A DNA stretch of 64,000 nucleotides from Siphonodentalium dalli (GCA_032622095.1 CP136069.1:156047043-156111042), one strand, 5' to 3'. Shown: positions 21,170 through 35,168, counted from the stretch's first letter. The notes: generated from the letters alone by a model not told the origin. Numbers and translations: made by a program.

Positions 21170-24100
21170 GATGTACAGCTGGATAACAAACATTGTGAAC
21201 TATAAATAACGATTTACTGCTGGATAACAAACATTGTGAACTATAAATAACGATTTACTGCTGGATAACAAACATTGTGAACTATAAATAGCAAGTTACT
21301 GCTGGATAACACACATTGTGAACTATAAATAGCGATTTTCTGCTGGATAACACACATTGTGAACTATAAATAGCGTTTTACTGCTGGATAACACACATTG
21401 CGAACTATAAATAGCGATTTACTGCTGGATAACAAACGCTGTGAACTATAAATAGCGATTAACTGCTGATAAGACACATTGCGAACTATAAATAACGATT
21501 TACTGCTGGATAACACACATTGTGGACTACAAATAGCGATTTACTGCTGGATAACACACATTGCCAACTATAAATAGCGATTTACTGCTGGATAACAAAC
21601 ACTGTGAACTATAAATAGCGATTTACTCCTGATAAGACACATTGCGAACTATAAATAACGATTTACTGCTTGGATAACACACATTGTGAACTATAAATAA
21701 CGATTTACTGCTGGATAACACATTGTGAACTATAAATAGCAATTTACTGCTGGATAACACATATTGCGAACTATAAATACCGATTTACTGCTGGATAACA
21801 AACACTGTGAACTAAAACTAGCGATTTACTGCTGATAAGACACATTGCGAACTATAAATAACGATTTACTGCTGCATAACACACATTGTGAACTATAAAA
21901 AGCGATTTACTGCTGATAAGTCACATTCTGATCCATAAATAACGATTTACTGCTGGATAACACACATTGTGAATAATAAATAGCGATTTACTGCTGGATA
22001 ACACACATTGTGAACTATAAATAACGATTTACTGCTGATAAGACACATTTTGATGTATAAATAACGATGTACTGCTGGATAACACACATTGTGAACTATA
22101 AATATCGATTTACTGCTGGATAACACACATTGTGAACTATAAATAACGATTTACTGCTGATAAGACACATTTTGATCTATAAATAACGATTTACTGCTGG
22201 ATAACACACATTGTGAACTATAAATAACGATTTACTGCTGGATAACACATTACGAACTATAAATAACGATTTACTGCTGGATAGCACATTGTGAACTATA
22301 AATAACGATTTACGGCTGGATAACAAACATTGTGAACTATAAATATCGATTTACTGCTGGATAACACACATTGTGAACTATAAATAGCGATTTACTGCTG
22401 AATAACACATTTTGATCTATAAATAACGATTTACTGCTGTACAACACACATTGTGAATAATAAATAGCGATTTACTGCTGGATAACACACATTGCGAACT
22501 ATAAATAGCGATTTGCTGCTGGATAACAAACACTGTGAACTATAAATAGCGATTTACTCCTGATAAGACACATTGCGAACTATAAATAACGATTTACTGC
22601 TGGATAACACACATTGTGAACTATAAATAACGATTTACTACTGGATAACACATTATGAACTATAAATAGCAATTTACTGCTGGATAACACATATTGCGAA
22701 CTATAAATAGCGATTTACTGCTGGATAACAAACACTGTGAACTAAAACTAGCGATTTACTGCTGATAAGACACATTGCGAACTATAAATAACGATTTACT
22801 GCTGCATAACACACATTGTGAACTATAAAAAGCGATTTACTGCTGATAAGACACATTTTGATCCATAAATAACGATTTACTGCTGGATAACACACATTGT
22901 GAATAATAAATAGCGATTTACTGCTGGATAACACATATTGTGAACTATAAATAACGATTTACTGCTGATAAGACACATTTTGATCTATAAATAACGATTT
23001 ACTGCTAGATAACACACATTGTGAACTATAAATATCGATTTACTGCTGGACAACACACATTGTGAACTATAAATAACGATTTACTGCTGATAAGACACAT
23101 TTTGATCTATAAATAACGATTTATTGCTGGATAACACATATTGTGAACTATAAATAACGATTTACTGCTGGATAACACATTACGAACTATAAATAACGAT
23201 TTACTGCTGGATAGCACATTGTGAACTATAAATAACGATTTACGGCTGGATAACAAACATTGTGAACTATAAATATCGATTTACTGCTGGATAACACACA
23301 TTGTGAACTATAAATAGCGATTTACTGCGGATAAGACACATTTTGATCTATAAATAACGATTTACTGCTGGATAACACACATTGTGAACTATAAATAACG
23401 ATTTACTGCTGGATAACACACATTGTGATGTATAAATAGCGATTTACTGCTGGATAAGACACATTGTGAACTATAAATAACGATTTACTGCTGGATAACA
23501 CATTATGAATTATAAATAACGATTTACTGCTGGATAGCACAATGTGAATTATAAATAACGATTTACTGCTGGATAACAAATAGCGATTTACTGCGGATAA
23601 GACACATTTTGATCTATAAATAACGATTTACTGCTGGATAACACACATTGTGATCTATAAATAGCGATTTACTGCTGATAAGACACATTTTGAACTATAA
23701 ATAACGATTTACTGCTGGATAACACACATTGTGAACTATAAATAACGATTTACTGCTGGATAACACATTATGAACTCTAAATAACGATTTACTGCTGGAT
23801 AACACATTGTGAACTATAAATAACGATTTACGTCTGGATAACAAACATTGTGAACTATAAATAGCGATTTACTGCTGGATAACACACATTGTGAACTATA
23901 AATAGCTATTTACTGCGGACAAGACACATTTTGATCTATAAATAACGATTTACTGCTGGATAACACACATTGTGAATTATAAATAGCGATTTACTGCTGG
24001 ATAACACACATTGTGATCTATAAATAGCGATTTACTGCTAAGACACATTTTGATCTATAAATAACGATTTACTGCTGGATAACAAACATTGAGAAATATA

Positions 24101-26710
24101 ATTACGAGTTACTGCTGGTTAACACATTGTGAACTATAAATAACGATTTACTGCTGGATAACACACATTGTGAACTATAAATAACGATTTACTGCTGGAT
24201 AACACATTGTGAACTATAAATAACGATTTACTGCTGGATAACACATTGTGAACTATAAATAACTATTTACTGCTGCATAACACACATTGTGAACTATAAA
24301 AAGCGATTTACTGCTGATAAGTCACATTCTGATCCATAAATAACGATTTACTGCTGGATAACACACATTGTGAATAATAAATAGCGATTTACTGCTGGAT
24401 AACACACATTGTGAACTATAAATAACGATTTACTGCTGATAAGACACATTTTGATGTATAAATAACGATGTACTGCTGGATAACACACATTGTGAACTAT
24501 AAATATCGATTTACTGCTGGACAACACACATTGTGAACTATAAATAACGATTTACTGCTGATAAGACACATTTTGATCTATAAATAACGATTTACTGCTG
24601 GATAACACACATTGTGAACTATAAATAACGATTTACTGCTGGATAACACATTACGAACTATAAATAACGATTTACTGCTGGATAGCACATTGTGAACTAT
24701 AAATAACGATTTACGGCTGGATAACAAACATTGTGAACTATAAATATCGATTTACTGCTGGATAACACACATTGTGAACTATAAATAGCGATTTACTGCT
24801 GAATAACACATTTTGATCTATAAATAACGATTTACTGCTGTACAACACACATTGTGAATAATAAATAGCGATTTACTGCTGGAAAACACACATTGCGAAC
24901 TATAAATAGCGATTTACTGCTGGATAACAAACACTGTGAACTATAAATAGCGATTTACTCCTGATAAGACACATTGCGAACTATAAATAACGATTTACTG
25001 CTCAACACACATTGTGAACTATAAATAACGATTTACTACTGGATAACACATTGTGAACTATAAATAGCAATTTACTGCTGGATAACACATATTGCGAACT
25101 ATAAATAGCGATTTACTGCTGGATAACAAACACTGTGAACTAAAACTAGCGATTTACTGCTGATAAGACACATTGCGAACTATAAATAACGATTTACTGC
25201 TGCATAACACACATTGTGAACTATAAAAAGCGATTTACTGCTGATAAGACACATTTTGATCCATAAATAACGATTTACTGCTGGATAACACACATTGTGA
25301 ATAATAAATAGCGATTTACTGCTGGATAACACACATTGTGAACTATAAATAACGATTTACTGCTGATAAGACACATTTTGATCTATAAATAACGATTTAT
25401 TGCTGGATAACACACATTGTGAACTATAAATAACGATTTACTGCTGGATAACACATTACGAACTATAAATAACGATTTACTGCTGGATAGCACATTGTGA
25501 ACTATAAATAACGATTTACGGCTGGATAACAAACATTGTGAACTATAAATATCGATTTACTGCTGGATAACACACATTGTGAACTATAAATAGCGATTTA
25601 CTGCGGATAAGACACATTTTGATCTATAAATAACGATTTACTGCTGGATAACACACATTGTGAACTATAAATAACGATTTACTGCTGGATAACACACATT
25701 GTGATCTATAAATAGCGATTTACTGCTGGATAAGACACATTGTGAACTATAAATAACGATTTACTGCTGGATAACACATTATGAACTATAAATAACGATT
25801 TACTGCTGGATAGCACAATGTGAATTATAAATAACGATTTACTGCTGGATAACAAATAGCGATTTACTGCGGATAAGACACATTTTGATCTATAAATAAC
25901 GATTTACTGCTGGATAACACACATTGTGATCTATAAATAGCGATTTACTGCTGATAAGACACATTTTGAACTATAAATAACGATTTACTGCTGGATAACA
26001 CACATTGTGAACTATAAATAACGATTTACTGCTGGATAACACATTATGAACTCTAAATAACGATTTACTGCTGGATAACACATTGTGAACTATAAATAAC
26101 GATTTACGTCTGGATAACAAACATTGTGAACTATAAATAGCGATTTACTGCTGGATAACACACATTGTGAACTATAAATAGCTATTTACTGCGGACAAGA
26201 CACATTTTGATCTATAAATAACGATTTACTGCTGTATAACACACATTGTGAATTATAAATAGCGATTTACTGCTGGATAACACACATTGTGATCTATAAA
26301 TAGCGATTTACTGCTAAGACACATTTTGATCTATAAATAACGATTTACTGCTGGATAACAAACATTGAGAAATATAATTACGAGTTACTGCTGGTTAACA
26401 CATTGTGAACTATAAATAACGATTTACTGCTGGATAACACACATTGTGAACTATAAATAACGATTTACTGCTGGATAACACATTGTGAACTATAAATAAC
26501 GATTTACTGCTGGATAACACATTGTGAACTATAAATAACGATTTACTGCTGGATAACGAACATTGTGAACTATAAATAACGATTTACTGCTGGATAACAA
26601 ACATTGTGAACTATAAATAACGATTTACTGCAGGATAACAAACATTGTGTGAACTATATATAACGATTTACTGCTGGATAACAAACATTGTGAACTATAA
26701 ATAACGATTT
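21170..26710. repeat. 41-bp satellite, about 135 units, with 2.4-kb higher-order duplication
   Basis: Consensus CGATTTACTGCTGGATAACA followed by CACATTGTGAACTATAAATAA. Variant units (for example with GATAAGACACATTTTGATC, GAATAATAAATAG or AACTAAAACTAG) recur in the same order about 2.4 kb apart. The block starting near 21866 is repeated from near 24268, with a three-unit (123-bp) deletion in the second copy. Every unit carries a TATAAATA stretch. No genes. Confidence 0.95.
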
Positions 26711-27247
26711 TCATAGTTATGTACAAAAACACAGAACCATGATCCCCTTATACTGCGATTGTCTCACAAATAGCTATTCGTAATAATTATCTGTCGTCGT
26801 TCATTATGCGAAAGGTATATATACTAAATGTGCCCGCAACGACCACAGCGCCGCCGTATCCCCCAATAACACACACACCCACTGCATTCATTTTTCATAT
26901 TTGTATTGAGTTTTTATGATTTATTCCCATATAAAGGCTGAATGTATTCTATTTTATTTAGTTATTATCTGACGATAATTTGATAATCCCCAAAGCAGAC
27001 ATTAAGTCAGCCCAACATAAGATTTCTAAACTCTTAGCTACGATAATGTGATCGGTATATATAACTGGCTTCAGATGCAATTCGGCTGATCTTTTAGAAG
27101 CACGCCCAATTATTCTGCTGACCGCGTTTAGTGATTAGTTCAGATTAGGTCAACAGTGTGTAACTTCCTGCTCGAATTATTGGGATGTAAAATTATGTTA
27201 GACGTATATTTCAATCCTGCCATGCCGAGCGATCTGGCTGGCGTATA
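26711..27247. repeat. Dispersed repeat, copy 1 (partner 32560-32960)
   Basis: Shared landmarks with 32560-32960 are CACTGCATTCATTT, AAAGGCTGAATGTATTCT, GCTTCAGAT(G/T)CAATTC and TATTCTGC(T/C)GACCGC. Its 26828-26910 part (CGCAACGACCACAGCGC... AATAACACACACACCCACTG) also matches the start of the 33-bp array at 33030, and looks like a single-copy version of that satellite unit. Confidence 0.7.
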
Positions 27248-27300
27248 CCCCGCACACTTGAACAATCGGTCGCTTAGTTTCATTGCTCAAGTGTGCGGGG
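27248..27300. repeat. Stem-loop with 19-bp stem
   Basis: CCCCGCACACTTGAACAAT pairs with ATTGCTCAAGTGTGCGGGG (one mismatch) around a 15-nt loop. A run of G follows. Unusually GC-rich and stable for this region. Confidence 0.75.
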
Positions 27301-28050
27301 GGGGGGCGTAATAATCGTGATTGCGTTGTAGAGTAATGATCCCTCTTTTACATTTGTATTCATCTACTTTACTATTTACTTCATACTTTATACTACAACT
27401 CAATTCAACTTACTTTCGCTTACATTCGAATGACTGGCGCATATATATCTGTCTCCATGGTTCAAAACACAAATTAAATATAATAAAAGTATTCCACTAC
27501 AAATAATAATTTGAGGTTTCGTTTATGAAACTATAGAGAGTGGACTGTCCGAGTTTGACTAATGATACCATCGCAATGTAATTGGGCTACAATAAACACA
27601 TTTGTATTCGAAAAAGAACAAATCAAGGTCAATCACACATATAGTAGTTTAATACTGGAAGTATATTGCTTGTTGCAAACCAACCATATTCATGCTAGTC
27701 GCATTGTTTTGCTGGACCAGCGCAGTCGTTATTAAAAATGTATGATTTATTCCTAAATACGCTTTATATACTTTCCGGGGTATAAAATAATAAATATGAG
27801 TCGAAATCATCTGCCCGGAAACCTTCTATCAATTTACATTGCTTTTATATCGCTATTTTCTTATATAATGCGATAATCAATTGGGACATTTTTTTCGTTA
27901 CTATTTTTAGAAAAGAAGTCATGAAACGTTTATGTGATCTCAGATAGAGATAGTCCCCCCGATTGCTACGCTCCGTGAGCCGTAAAATGTCCCAAATTGA
28001 TTGTATGTATTATACCAGAAAATTCTCAATAAAATCAATATTATAAAGTT
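27301..28050. other. AT-rich non-coding stretch
   Basis: Nothing recognised. Confidence 0.4.
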
Positions 28051-28212
28051 ATTATACAATGTTGTGTACAGTATGTGTTTTTCTTGTACGAGTCCAGGTT
28101 GTGGTGAAAAGTCATATTGGACGAGACATGCCAGTGTCGAGTCCAATATGACTTTTCACCACAACCTGGACGAGTACAAGAAAAACTCATACTGTACACA
28201 ACATTGTATAAT
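28051..28212. repeat. Long hairpin: 72-nt arms, 18-nt loop
   Basis: 28051-28122 and 28141-28212 are complementary with three mismatches (starting ATTATACAATGTTGTGTACA). The loop is GAGACATGCCAGTGTCGA. The innermost motif GTCCAATATGACTTTTC recurs nearby at 28968-29025. No coding content. Candidate small-RNA hairpin precursor or a palindromic MITE. Confidence 0.85.
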
Positions 28213-28292
28213 GACATTTTTATTATCCACTGTATGTTTATCCCAATTTTGGAAATAAAACTTTTGTGGTTATTTTTGGTATTTGTCGGCAC

Positions 28293-28779
28293 TTAAAGGT
28301 ACTCAACCCGTAAAGAGGGTCCCCATCTCAACAGATTCCAACAACAACAATCCGATCAGAGGGTCCTATATTACTATTTCTTTGGCTTTGGGGGTAAAAA
28401 ATATTTGATTCGAGTCGAGGAACCCATCAAACAAAGCTCAGAGTTATTAGATATTGATTTTTGAAAATTCTTATGTTCTCGAGATGAGTACCAATAACTG
28501 CCGTCAATTTGGTAACATGCTCGAGATTTTACGCCAAAATTATATTCAAACAGACAAGGATGGATAACTCTATGATCAAGTTGGTAATAACAACGAATTT
28601 TTTACTGTCTTCTGGGCCAGAAACAATTCCCGATAATGAAAAATAATAGATTCTAAAATCGATATCTAACAAATCTGAGCTTTGATGGGTGACTTCCTCG
28701 ACTCGAATCAAATATTTTTGACCCCCGAAGCCATTGAAATAGTAATTGAGAGGAGTTTTATCGGGTTGAGTACCTTTAA
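28293..28779. mobile_element. T1 MITE copy 6, opposite orientation to copy 1
   Basis: TTAAAGGTACTCAACCCGTA to TCGGGTTGAGTACCTTTAA with TTAA at both ends. Read in reverse complement it aligns along its length with copy 1 (3157-3633), including the duplicated inner terminal motif (CAATCCGATCAGAGGGTCC). Confidence 0.85.
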
Positions 28780-28949
28780 TTCTCTATAAAAGCCTGTACC
28801 GTATATTGATCATCAGAAAGCATGATTTGGAAAAGTAAACACGGAAGTGAGAAAATACTTAATGCGGAAGTGAAACGTCTGCTAAAATCCATCAATGTTG
28901 CGCGCGCATCACAATTTCACCGATTTATTTCGCAATAGAGTTAATTCGT

Positions 28950-29030
28950 GACGTCACGGAGTCCAATATGAAAAGTCATATTGTACAGTCGGGAGTCCAA
29001 TATGACTTTCGGGAGTCCAATATGACTTTT
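28950..29030. repeat. Short repeats of GAGTCCAATATGACTTT
   Basis: Three direct copies and one inverted copy of a motif of about 18 nt. The same motif forms the inner stem of the hairpin at 28051-28212. Confidence 0.7.
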
Positions 29031-29234
29031 TCCAGGACTATCACGTGGCGGCTTTTGTCCAATCGGAAATGGTGTTAGTTAAGGGATGGATAATAATAAT
29101 TGATAGATGCGTTTCCGGACAGGGCTCATATTTATTATTTTATACCCTGGAAACTATATACAACTTATTATAGGACGAGATAGACCGTTTTAAAAATATT
29201 TTAATATACAATGCTGCTGAATGCTACATAGGCT

Positions 29235-29390
29235 ACAGACATTTTTTTTCTCAAATCGCTCGGGTTCGCCAAACATCGCGAAAATAAAAAAATTTGAAAT
29301 TATAACGGTACTCTTTAAAAACATAGCATGTTGCACCATGCATCAACATCATAGCAAACTAGCAGGACCACTTGACCATGCAGGGGTGAG
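29235..29390 (+). mobile_element. Partial copy of the element at 57399-57881
   Basis: TCTCAAATCGCTCGG, ACATCGCGAAAAT, ATAACGGTACT and TAGCAGGACCACTTGACCAT match 57719-57880. Only the right arm is present. Confidence 0.65.
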
Positions 29391-30064
29391 CATGTTGCTG
29401 CTATCGTGAAGATATATATGCCACACTGTTACACCCACGAACGCATTCTACTTCTACATTATGTATATTAAAGTCTACTTGCTGCTTGATTTATTCACGT
29501 ACCAGGTCCTGTGTAAGTTAAAAATAGAATACTCACCAGGTCGCTTTTTGTTTCTGGAAATAAACGATGAAACGTTAAAGAATATGGACCACAAGTTAAT
29601 AAGACGAAGTTTTCACATTGTGTTACCCATATGGTACCCCACAATGTCTAAGCCGCTGGTTTTTTATTTTTTTTATTTTTTGTGTGATTATATCGTCGTT
29701 TCAACCGCTATATAGGTCATGCCATGACAGTCAATATATACTTAATCGGGTTTCGCGATTAGATAGCCATTGGTTTTAAATCGCAATGACACGTGGCACG
29801 CGAGTGCTTTTAAATATTGTACAATTGAATCTCCGTTATTTCGTCAAAGTGAGTTATATATAGAGTTATCACCCTTCCGATTAACTTGGGGATGATAATT
29901 TCGAAATGTAACCCTAAACTCGTGTGTAACCTGTTACTCCGTTTGAATATCAATCGCTATCTAATCGTGAACCCCGATTTAATATATTTCGCTGTCTAAT
30001 CGTGTGCGCATTAGGTGGCATTAGGTGGTATTGGGTGGTCATGAAGACAATTTTACGGGTTGAT
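29391..30064. other. No supported gene
   Basis: A frame of 84 codons at 29461-29715 has no recognisable domain. Short repeats of CGCTATCTAATCGTG appear near 29950-30005. Confidence 0.35.
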
Positions 30065-30995
30065 TTAACCCTTTCTTTACTAAATAGATTCTCCCACTCA
30101 GTTATAAAATTTTATATTGGAATGGTCTACTATTCATCATGAGGGTTCTTTTTAGAAAACGTAATCAGACGACATATAATACAAGTGCAGAAGGAGTTCT
30201 ATTTATTTGAGGAAATGTGCAGATAATAAGTTGAAACACTTTGAACTACCGGACCGTCCGAAGAAAATGTTCCGTTGCGCTGTGGTATTTTCTCCTAACC
30301 AATATATGGCAATACATATCAAATAAGGAATTTACTATGAGTAGTATTGTGATTTGTAAGTTGTAGATGCACCAAATTAGGGGTTAATCAACCGACGTAT
30401 AATGCGCGCGAATCTAAATAAGGAAATTATGACGCAATATCGTGATTGCTTATCAACAATCCACTGCGCTTTTTGCGAGAAACTAAACAACAATCGACCT
30501 GTATTTTCTCGGACACAAAACATGTTTTGTGAATAATATCGAATTCGTATCATCATTACACTATACTATTAGTATATTCTTGAGGAATTTATCATAATTT
30601 GATAAATGTTATTTCTAAATTATAATCTACAACGAAGGCCGCCTGTCCCTTTAAACGCATTTTAATTGTAGTAATGCATAGTGAATACATTACATACAAG
30701 GGATTGGAGGACAAGTTGTCAAATATTTACACGGACATCCAACTCCATACACTATAGGTATAGACAAAATAATATACCAGTGTAATGTTGACAAGTAATG
30801 TTAACATAATAAGTTCAACAAACGGCCCTTTTCCCACGAATTAATTGGAATCCTGCTGCACTTGTGTTAACTATTAGTCTATAATTGTGTCGCCTGCTTA
30901 TATTTCCTGAATACCCCTCCAGGTGAACAATAGTCAAATCCAGTTTAAACTTTTATAACTGAAAGGGAGAATCCATTCAGTAAATAAAGGGTTAA
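30065..30995. mobile_element. T2-related element split by about 540 bp
   Basis: 30065-30240 is a left half (TTAACCCTTTCTTTACTAAA, CCCACTCAGTTATAAAA, ATAATAAGTT). 30790-30995 is a matching right half (ATAATAAGTTCAACAAACG, ATAACTGAAAGGGAGAATCC, AAAGGGTTAA). Together they give one element of the 19655-19911 type. The intervening DNA carries a segment shared with 4985-5060. Confidence 0.55.
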
Positions 30996-31150
30996 GTGCT
31001 GGGAATGTCCTCGTCGTAAGTTTTCTACAACAACCATGCAAGCAATATCATGTTAAATTAAAACTACGTATCACCAGAGTAACTATAATGACATTCCCAT
31101 GGTATTACTACAGTTGTACCATAGTAATTCCTTATCAATGTTAACGATAT

Positions 31151-31329
31151 TTAACCCTTTCCCGGTGGGAGCAGCGCCGGTGCAGCATTAATAATCCCGT
31201 GCCAGTGCATTATCTTATATATGCGAGTCTCCCATGGGGAGCCGAGCATATATAAGATAATGCACTGGCTTTCATTGGCAGAACATTTCCGCAAAATTTC
31301 AGGAAGCTCCAGTCATATGGAAGGGTTAA
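31151..31329. mobile_element. T2 element, 179 bp, single palindrome
   Basis: TTAACCCTTTCCCGGTGGGA to TGGAAGGGTTAA. The central palindrome 31201-31269 starts GCCAGTGCATTATCTTATAT and ends with its complement. TTAA at both ends. Confidence 0.85.
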
Positions 31330-31710
31330 GAACTAACTCGTGTTTCGATTACGTGTATGTAGTTATAACGGTACAGTTTGAAAACAAATTATATACATAT
31401 ATAACGTAGTGCGTTGTAGTAAATTTCTCTTCAAACTGTTGAGTTATAACTCAAAAACTTAATCAAAAAGGGTGAATTCTTACAATTTAATCTCACTATT
31501 GGTAAAACACGTCTAGTTTCCCAGTTGTATTTCAATGGCGTCTTTCCAAACACGTGTGCGCTTATGTTCTGAAACTAGCTCGTGCACCTGTGCTATTTCG
31601 ACGAGTGATCGACACAGAATCGTCACATTAAGTTTACCGACGTTTAACCTTATATTGGCTAATTAAGCGACAACCAATTGTACAGTATTCCGTGAATTGA
31701 CAGCTTATGA
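31330..31710. other. No supported feature
   Basis: Nothing recognised. Confidence 0.4.
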
Positions 31711-32070
31711 TTAAAGGGGTACTATACACTAAATCGGGCCATTTACGGGACCATATCTCCTTTTATACTCAGAATATCTACAACAAATGAATGAATATGA
31801 GCCATGGATTAGTGCCAAATACACGCATGTGCTCTGTGAACGATGCAAACAACATGGTAATTACAATGAAAATTAATTTATGACTCGAGCCATAAACTCA
31901 TTTTCATTATAATTACCATCTATGATCATTGCATCGTTCATAGAGCACATGAATGTATTTTGCACTATATTCCATCACTCATATTCATTCATTTGTTGCA
32001 TAATATACTGTTGAGTATAAAGGGAGATGGTCCCATAAATGGCCGGATTTAGGATACAGTACCCCTTTAG
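31711..32070. mobile_element. 360-bp palindromic MITE
   Basis: TTAAAGGGGTACTATACACT at the left and CAGTACCCCTTTAG at the right. The arms are complementary along most of their length (ATGGTAATTACAATGAAAAT against ATTTTCATTATAATTACCAT at the centre, CATTCATTTGTTG near both middles). Left edge TTAA, right edge mutated to TTAG. A transcript would form a long imperfect hairpin. Confidence 0.8.
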
Positions 32071-32559
32071 ATTATACAAGTATAAAACTTACCTGTCCTT
32101 CAGATCTACTGCATCTGAATCCGCATCAGGTCTGAAAGCAATCAAATATATGTTGAGTGTATGTGTCCACAAGGGTGCGACAAGAACATTGGGGGGGGGG
32201 TAGGGACTACGAGATGATATGGGACACTTTTCTCAGATTTTGATTACTGAATTCCATTCTTCATCGAAGTGAGCACTATGGCTATCTTTCATCTTTCGAA
32301 ATTTAGTTCGTTCCTTGTCACAACTATATATAATAAGGACCTCTAATATCTATTTACCACCCAACAAAGGGTTGTTCACAAGACGCGACTGCTATTAATT
32401 TCACGGGAAAAATCGAGTGATCAAAATATCATTGTTATAGAGTTTGTTATATAGGCCAATCCGATAGCATATAAGTTAGTCGAGCAATTTCGACTGTGTT
32501 CCATTGTTCTAGTCACCTTAAAAGTTATTTAAATAAATATCTTAAAACACATATATAGC
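32071..32559. other. No supported feature
   Basis: AT-rich. It includes a G run near 32191. Confidence 0.4.
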
Positions 32560-33030
32560 TCTGTGAATTTGCCTCAAAGACCACATCGCCGTATCCCACT
32601 ACATTCATTTCTTATATTTATATAGATTTTTGAAGATTTATTCCGATTAAAAGCTGAATGTATTCTTATTTATTTTCACAAAATCTGCCGAGAATTTGAC
32701 ACTCGCTCATACATCACTTTAAATCATCTCAAAATAAGATTACCAAGCACTCGGCAACGATCACATAATCGATATAAATAACTTGCTTCAGATTCAATTC
32801 AGCTGAACTTTGAAAAGCACGCTAACTTATTCTGCCGACCGCTTTTATAGTCAACAAATTGTGAGTCGTGTTCGTGTTTTAGTCTGTGTTATTGAGATAT
32901 GAAACTAGTGACCCAGTTGACAGTTGACCAATCACCGAACAGGATTTAGTGTAGCACACACGGGCGATGTAAATATTCGCGGTTTACATATTGTGCCACA
33001 ACGACCACAGCGCAGTATACCGAATAACAC
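32560..33030. repeat. Dispersed repeat, copy 2 (partner 26711-27247)
   Basis: See the landmarks listed for 26711-27247. The segment 32985-33030 (CAACGACCACAGCGC...AATAACACACACATCC) leads straight into the 33-bp array. Confidence 0.7.
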
Positions 33031-35168
33031 ACACATCCACTACATTCATATCTTAAATAACACACACATCCACTACATTCATATCTTAAATAACACACAC
33101 ATCCACTACATTCATAACTTAAATAACACACACATCCACTACATTCATATCCTAAATAACACACATCCACTACATTCATATCTTAAATAACACACACATC
33201 CACTACATTCATATCTTAAATAACACACACATCCACTACATTCATATCTTAAATAATACACACATCCACTACATTCATAACTTAAATAACACACACATCC
33301 ACTACATTCATATCTTAAATAACACACACATCCACTACGTTCATGTCTTAAATAACACACACATCCACTACATTCATAACTTAAATAACACACACATCCA
33401 CTACATTCATATCTTAAATAACACACACATCCACTACATTCAATACTTAAATAACACACACATCCACTACATTCATAACTTAAATAACACACACATCCAC
33501 TACATTCATTTCTTAAATAACACACACATCCACTACATTCAAAACTTAAATAACACACACATCCACTACATTCATATCTTAAATAACACACACATCCACT
33601 ACATTCATAACTTAAATAACACACACATCCACTACATTCATTTCTTAAATAACACACACATCCACTACATTCAAAACTTAAATAACACACACATCCACTA
33701 CATTCATATCTTAAATAACACACACATCCACTACATTCATAACTTAAATAACACACACATCCACTGCATTCATATCTTAAATAACACACACATCCACTAC
33801 ATTCATAACTTAAATAACACACACATCCACTACATTCATATCTTAAATAACACACACATCCACTACATTCATATCTTAAATAACAAACACATCCACTACA
33901 TTCATAACTTAAATAACACACACATCCACTACATTCATATCTTAAATAACACACACATCCACTACATTCATAACTTAAATAACACACACATCCACTACAT
34001 TCATAACTTAAATAACACACACATCCACTACATTCATAACTTAAATAACACACACATCCACTACATTCATATCTTAAATAACACACACATCCACTACATT
34101 CATAACTTAAATAACACACACATCCACTACACTCATAACTTAAATAACACACACATCCACTACATTCATAACTTAAATAACACACACATCCACTACATTC
34201 ATATCTTACATAACACAAACATCCACTACATTCATATCTTAAATAACACACACATCCACTACATTCATATCTTAAATAACACACACATCCACTACATTCA
34301 TATCTTAAATAACACACACATCCACGACATTCATGTCTTAAATAACACACACATCCACTACATTCATGTCTTAAATAACACACACATCCACTACATTCAT
34401 GTCTTAAATAACACACACATCCACTATATTCATAACTTAAATAACACACACATCCACTACATTCATAACTTAAATAACACACACATACACTACATTCATA
34501 TCTTAAATAACACACACATCCACTACATTCATAACTTAAATAATACACACATCCACTACATTCATAACTTAAATAACACACACATCCACTACATTCATGT
34601 CTTAAATAACACACACATCCACTACATTCATATCTTAAATAACACACACATCCACTACATTCATATCTTAGATAACACACACATCCACTACATTCATAAC
34701 TTAAATAACACACACATCCACTACATTCATAACTTAAATAACACACACATCCACTACATTCATGTCTTAAATAACACACACATCCACTACATTCATAACT
34801 TAAATAACACACACATCCACTACATTCATATCTTAAATAACACACACATCCACTACATTCATAACTTAAATAACACACACATCCACTACATTCATAACTT
34901 AAATAACACACACATCCACTACATTCATATCTTAAATAACACACACATCCACTACATTCATATCTTAAATAACACACACATCCACTACATTCATGACTTA
35001 AATAACACACACATCCACTACATTCATAACTTAAATAACACACACATCCACTACATTCATATCTTAAATAACAAACACATCCACTACATTCATATCTTAA
35101 ATAACACACACATCCACTACCTTCATATCTTAAATAACACACACATCCACTACATTCATGTCTTAAAT
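33031..35168. repeat. 33-bp satellite A, about 65 units
   Basis: Consensus AACACACACATCCACTACAT followed by TCATATCTTAAAT. Because the unit is 11 codons long and stop-free on the minus strand, it leaves a 665-codon open frame (an 11-residue Cys-rich cycle). The frame has no flanking gene signals and is regarded as an artefact. Variation is mostly at a few positions (ATATC, ATAAC, ATGTC before TTAAAT). Confidence 0.95.

Noticed and set aside
21170-26710. CRISPR-like regular array
   Set aside because: Units are contiguous, with no unique spacers, no cas genes and a eukaryotic context. It is a satellite.
33145-35142. 665-codon minus-strand frame with an 11-residue Cys-rich repeat
   Set aside because: It is the direct consequence of a stop-free 33-bp satellite unit. 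Variation between units shows no coding bias, and no promoter or splice context is visible.
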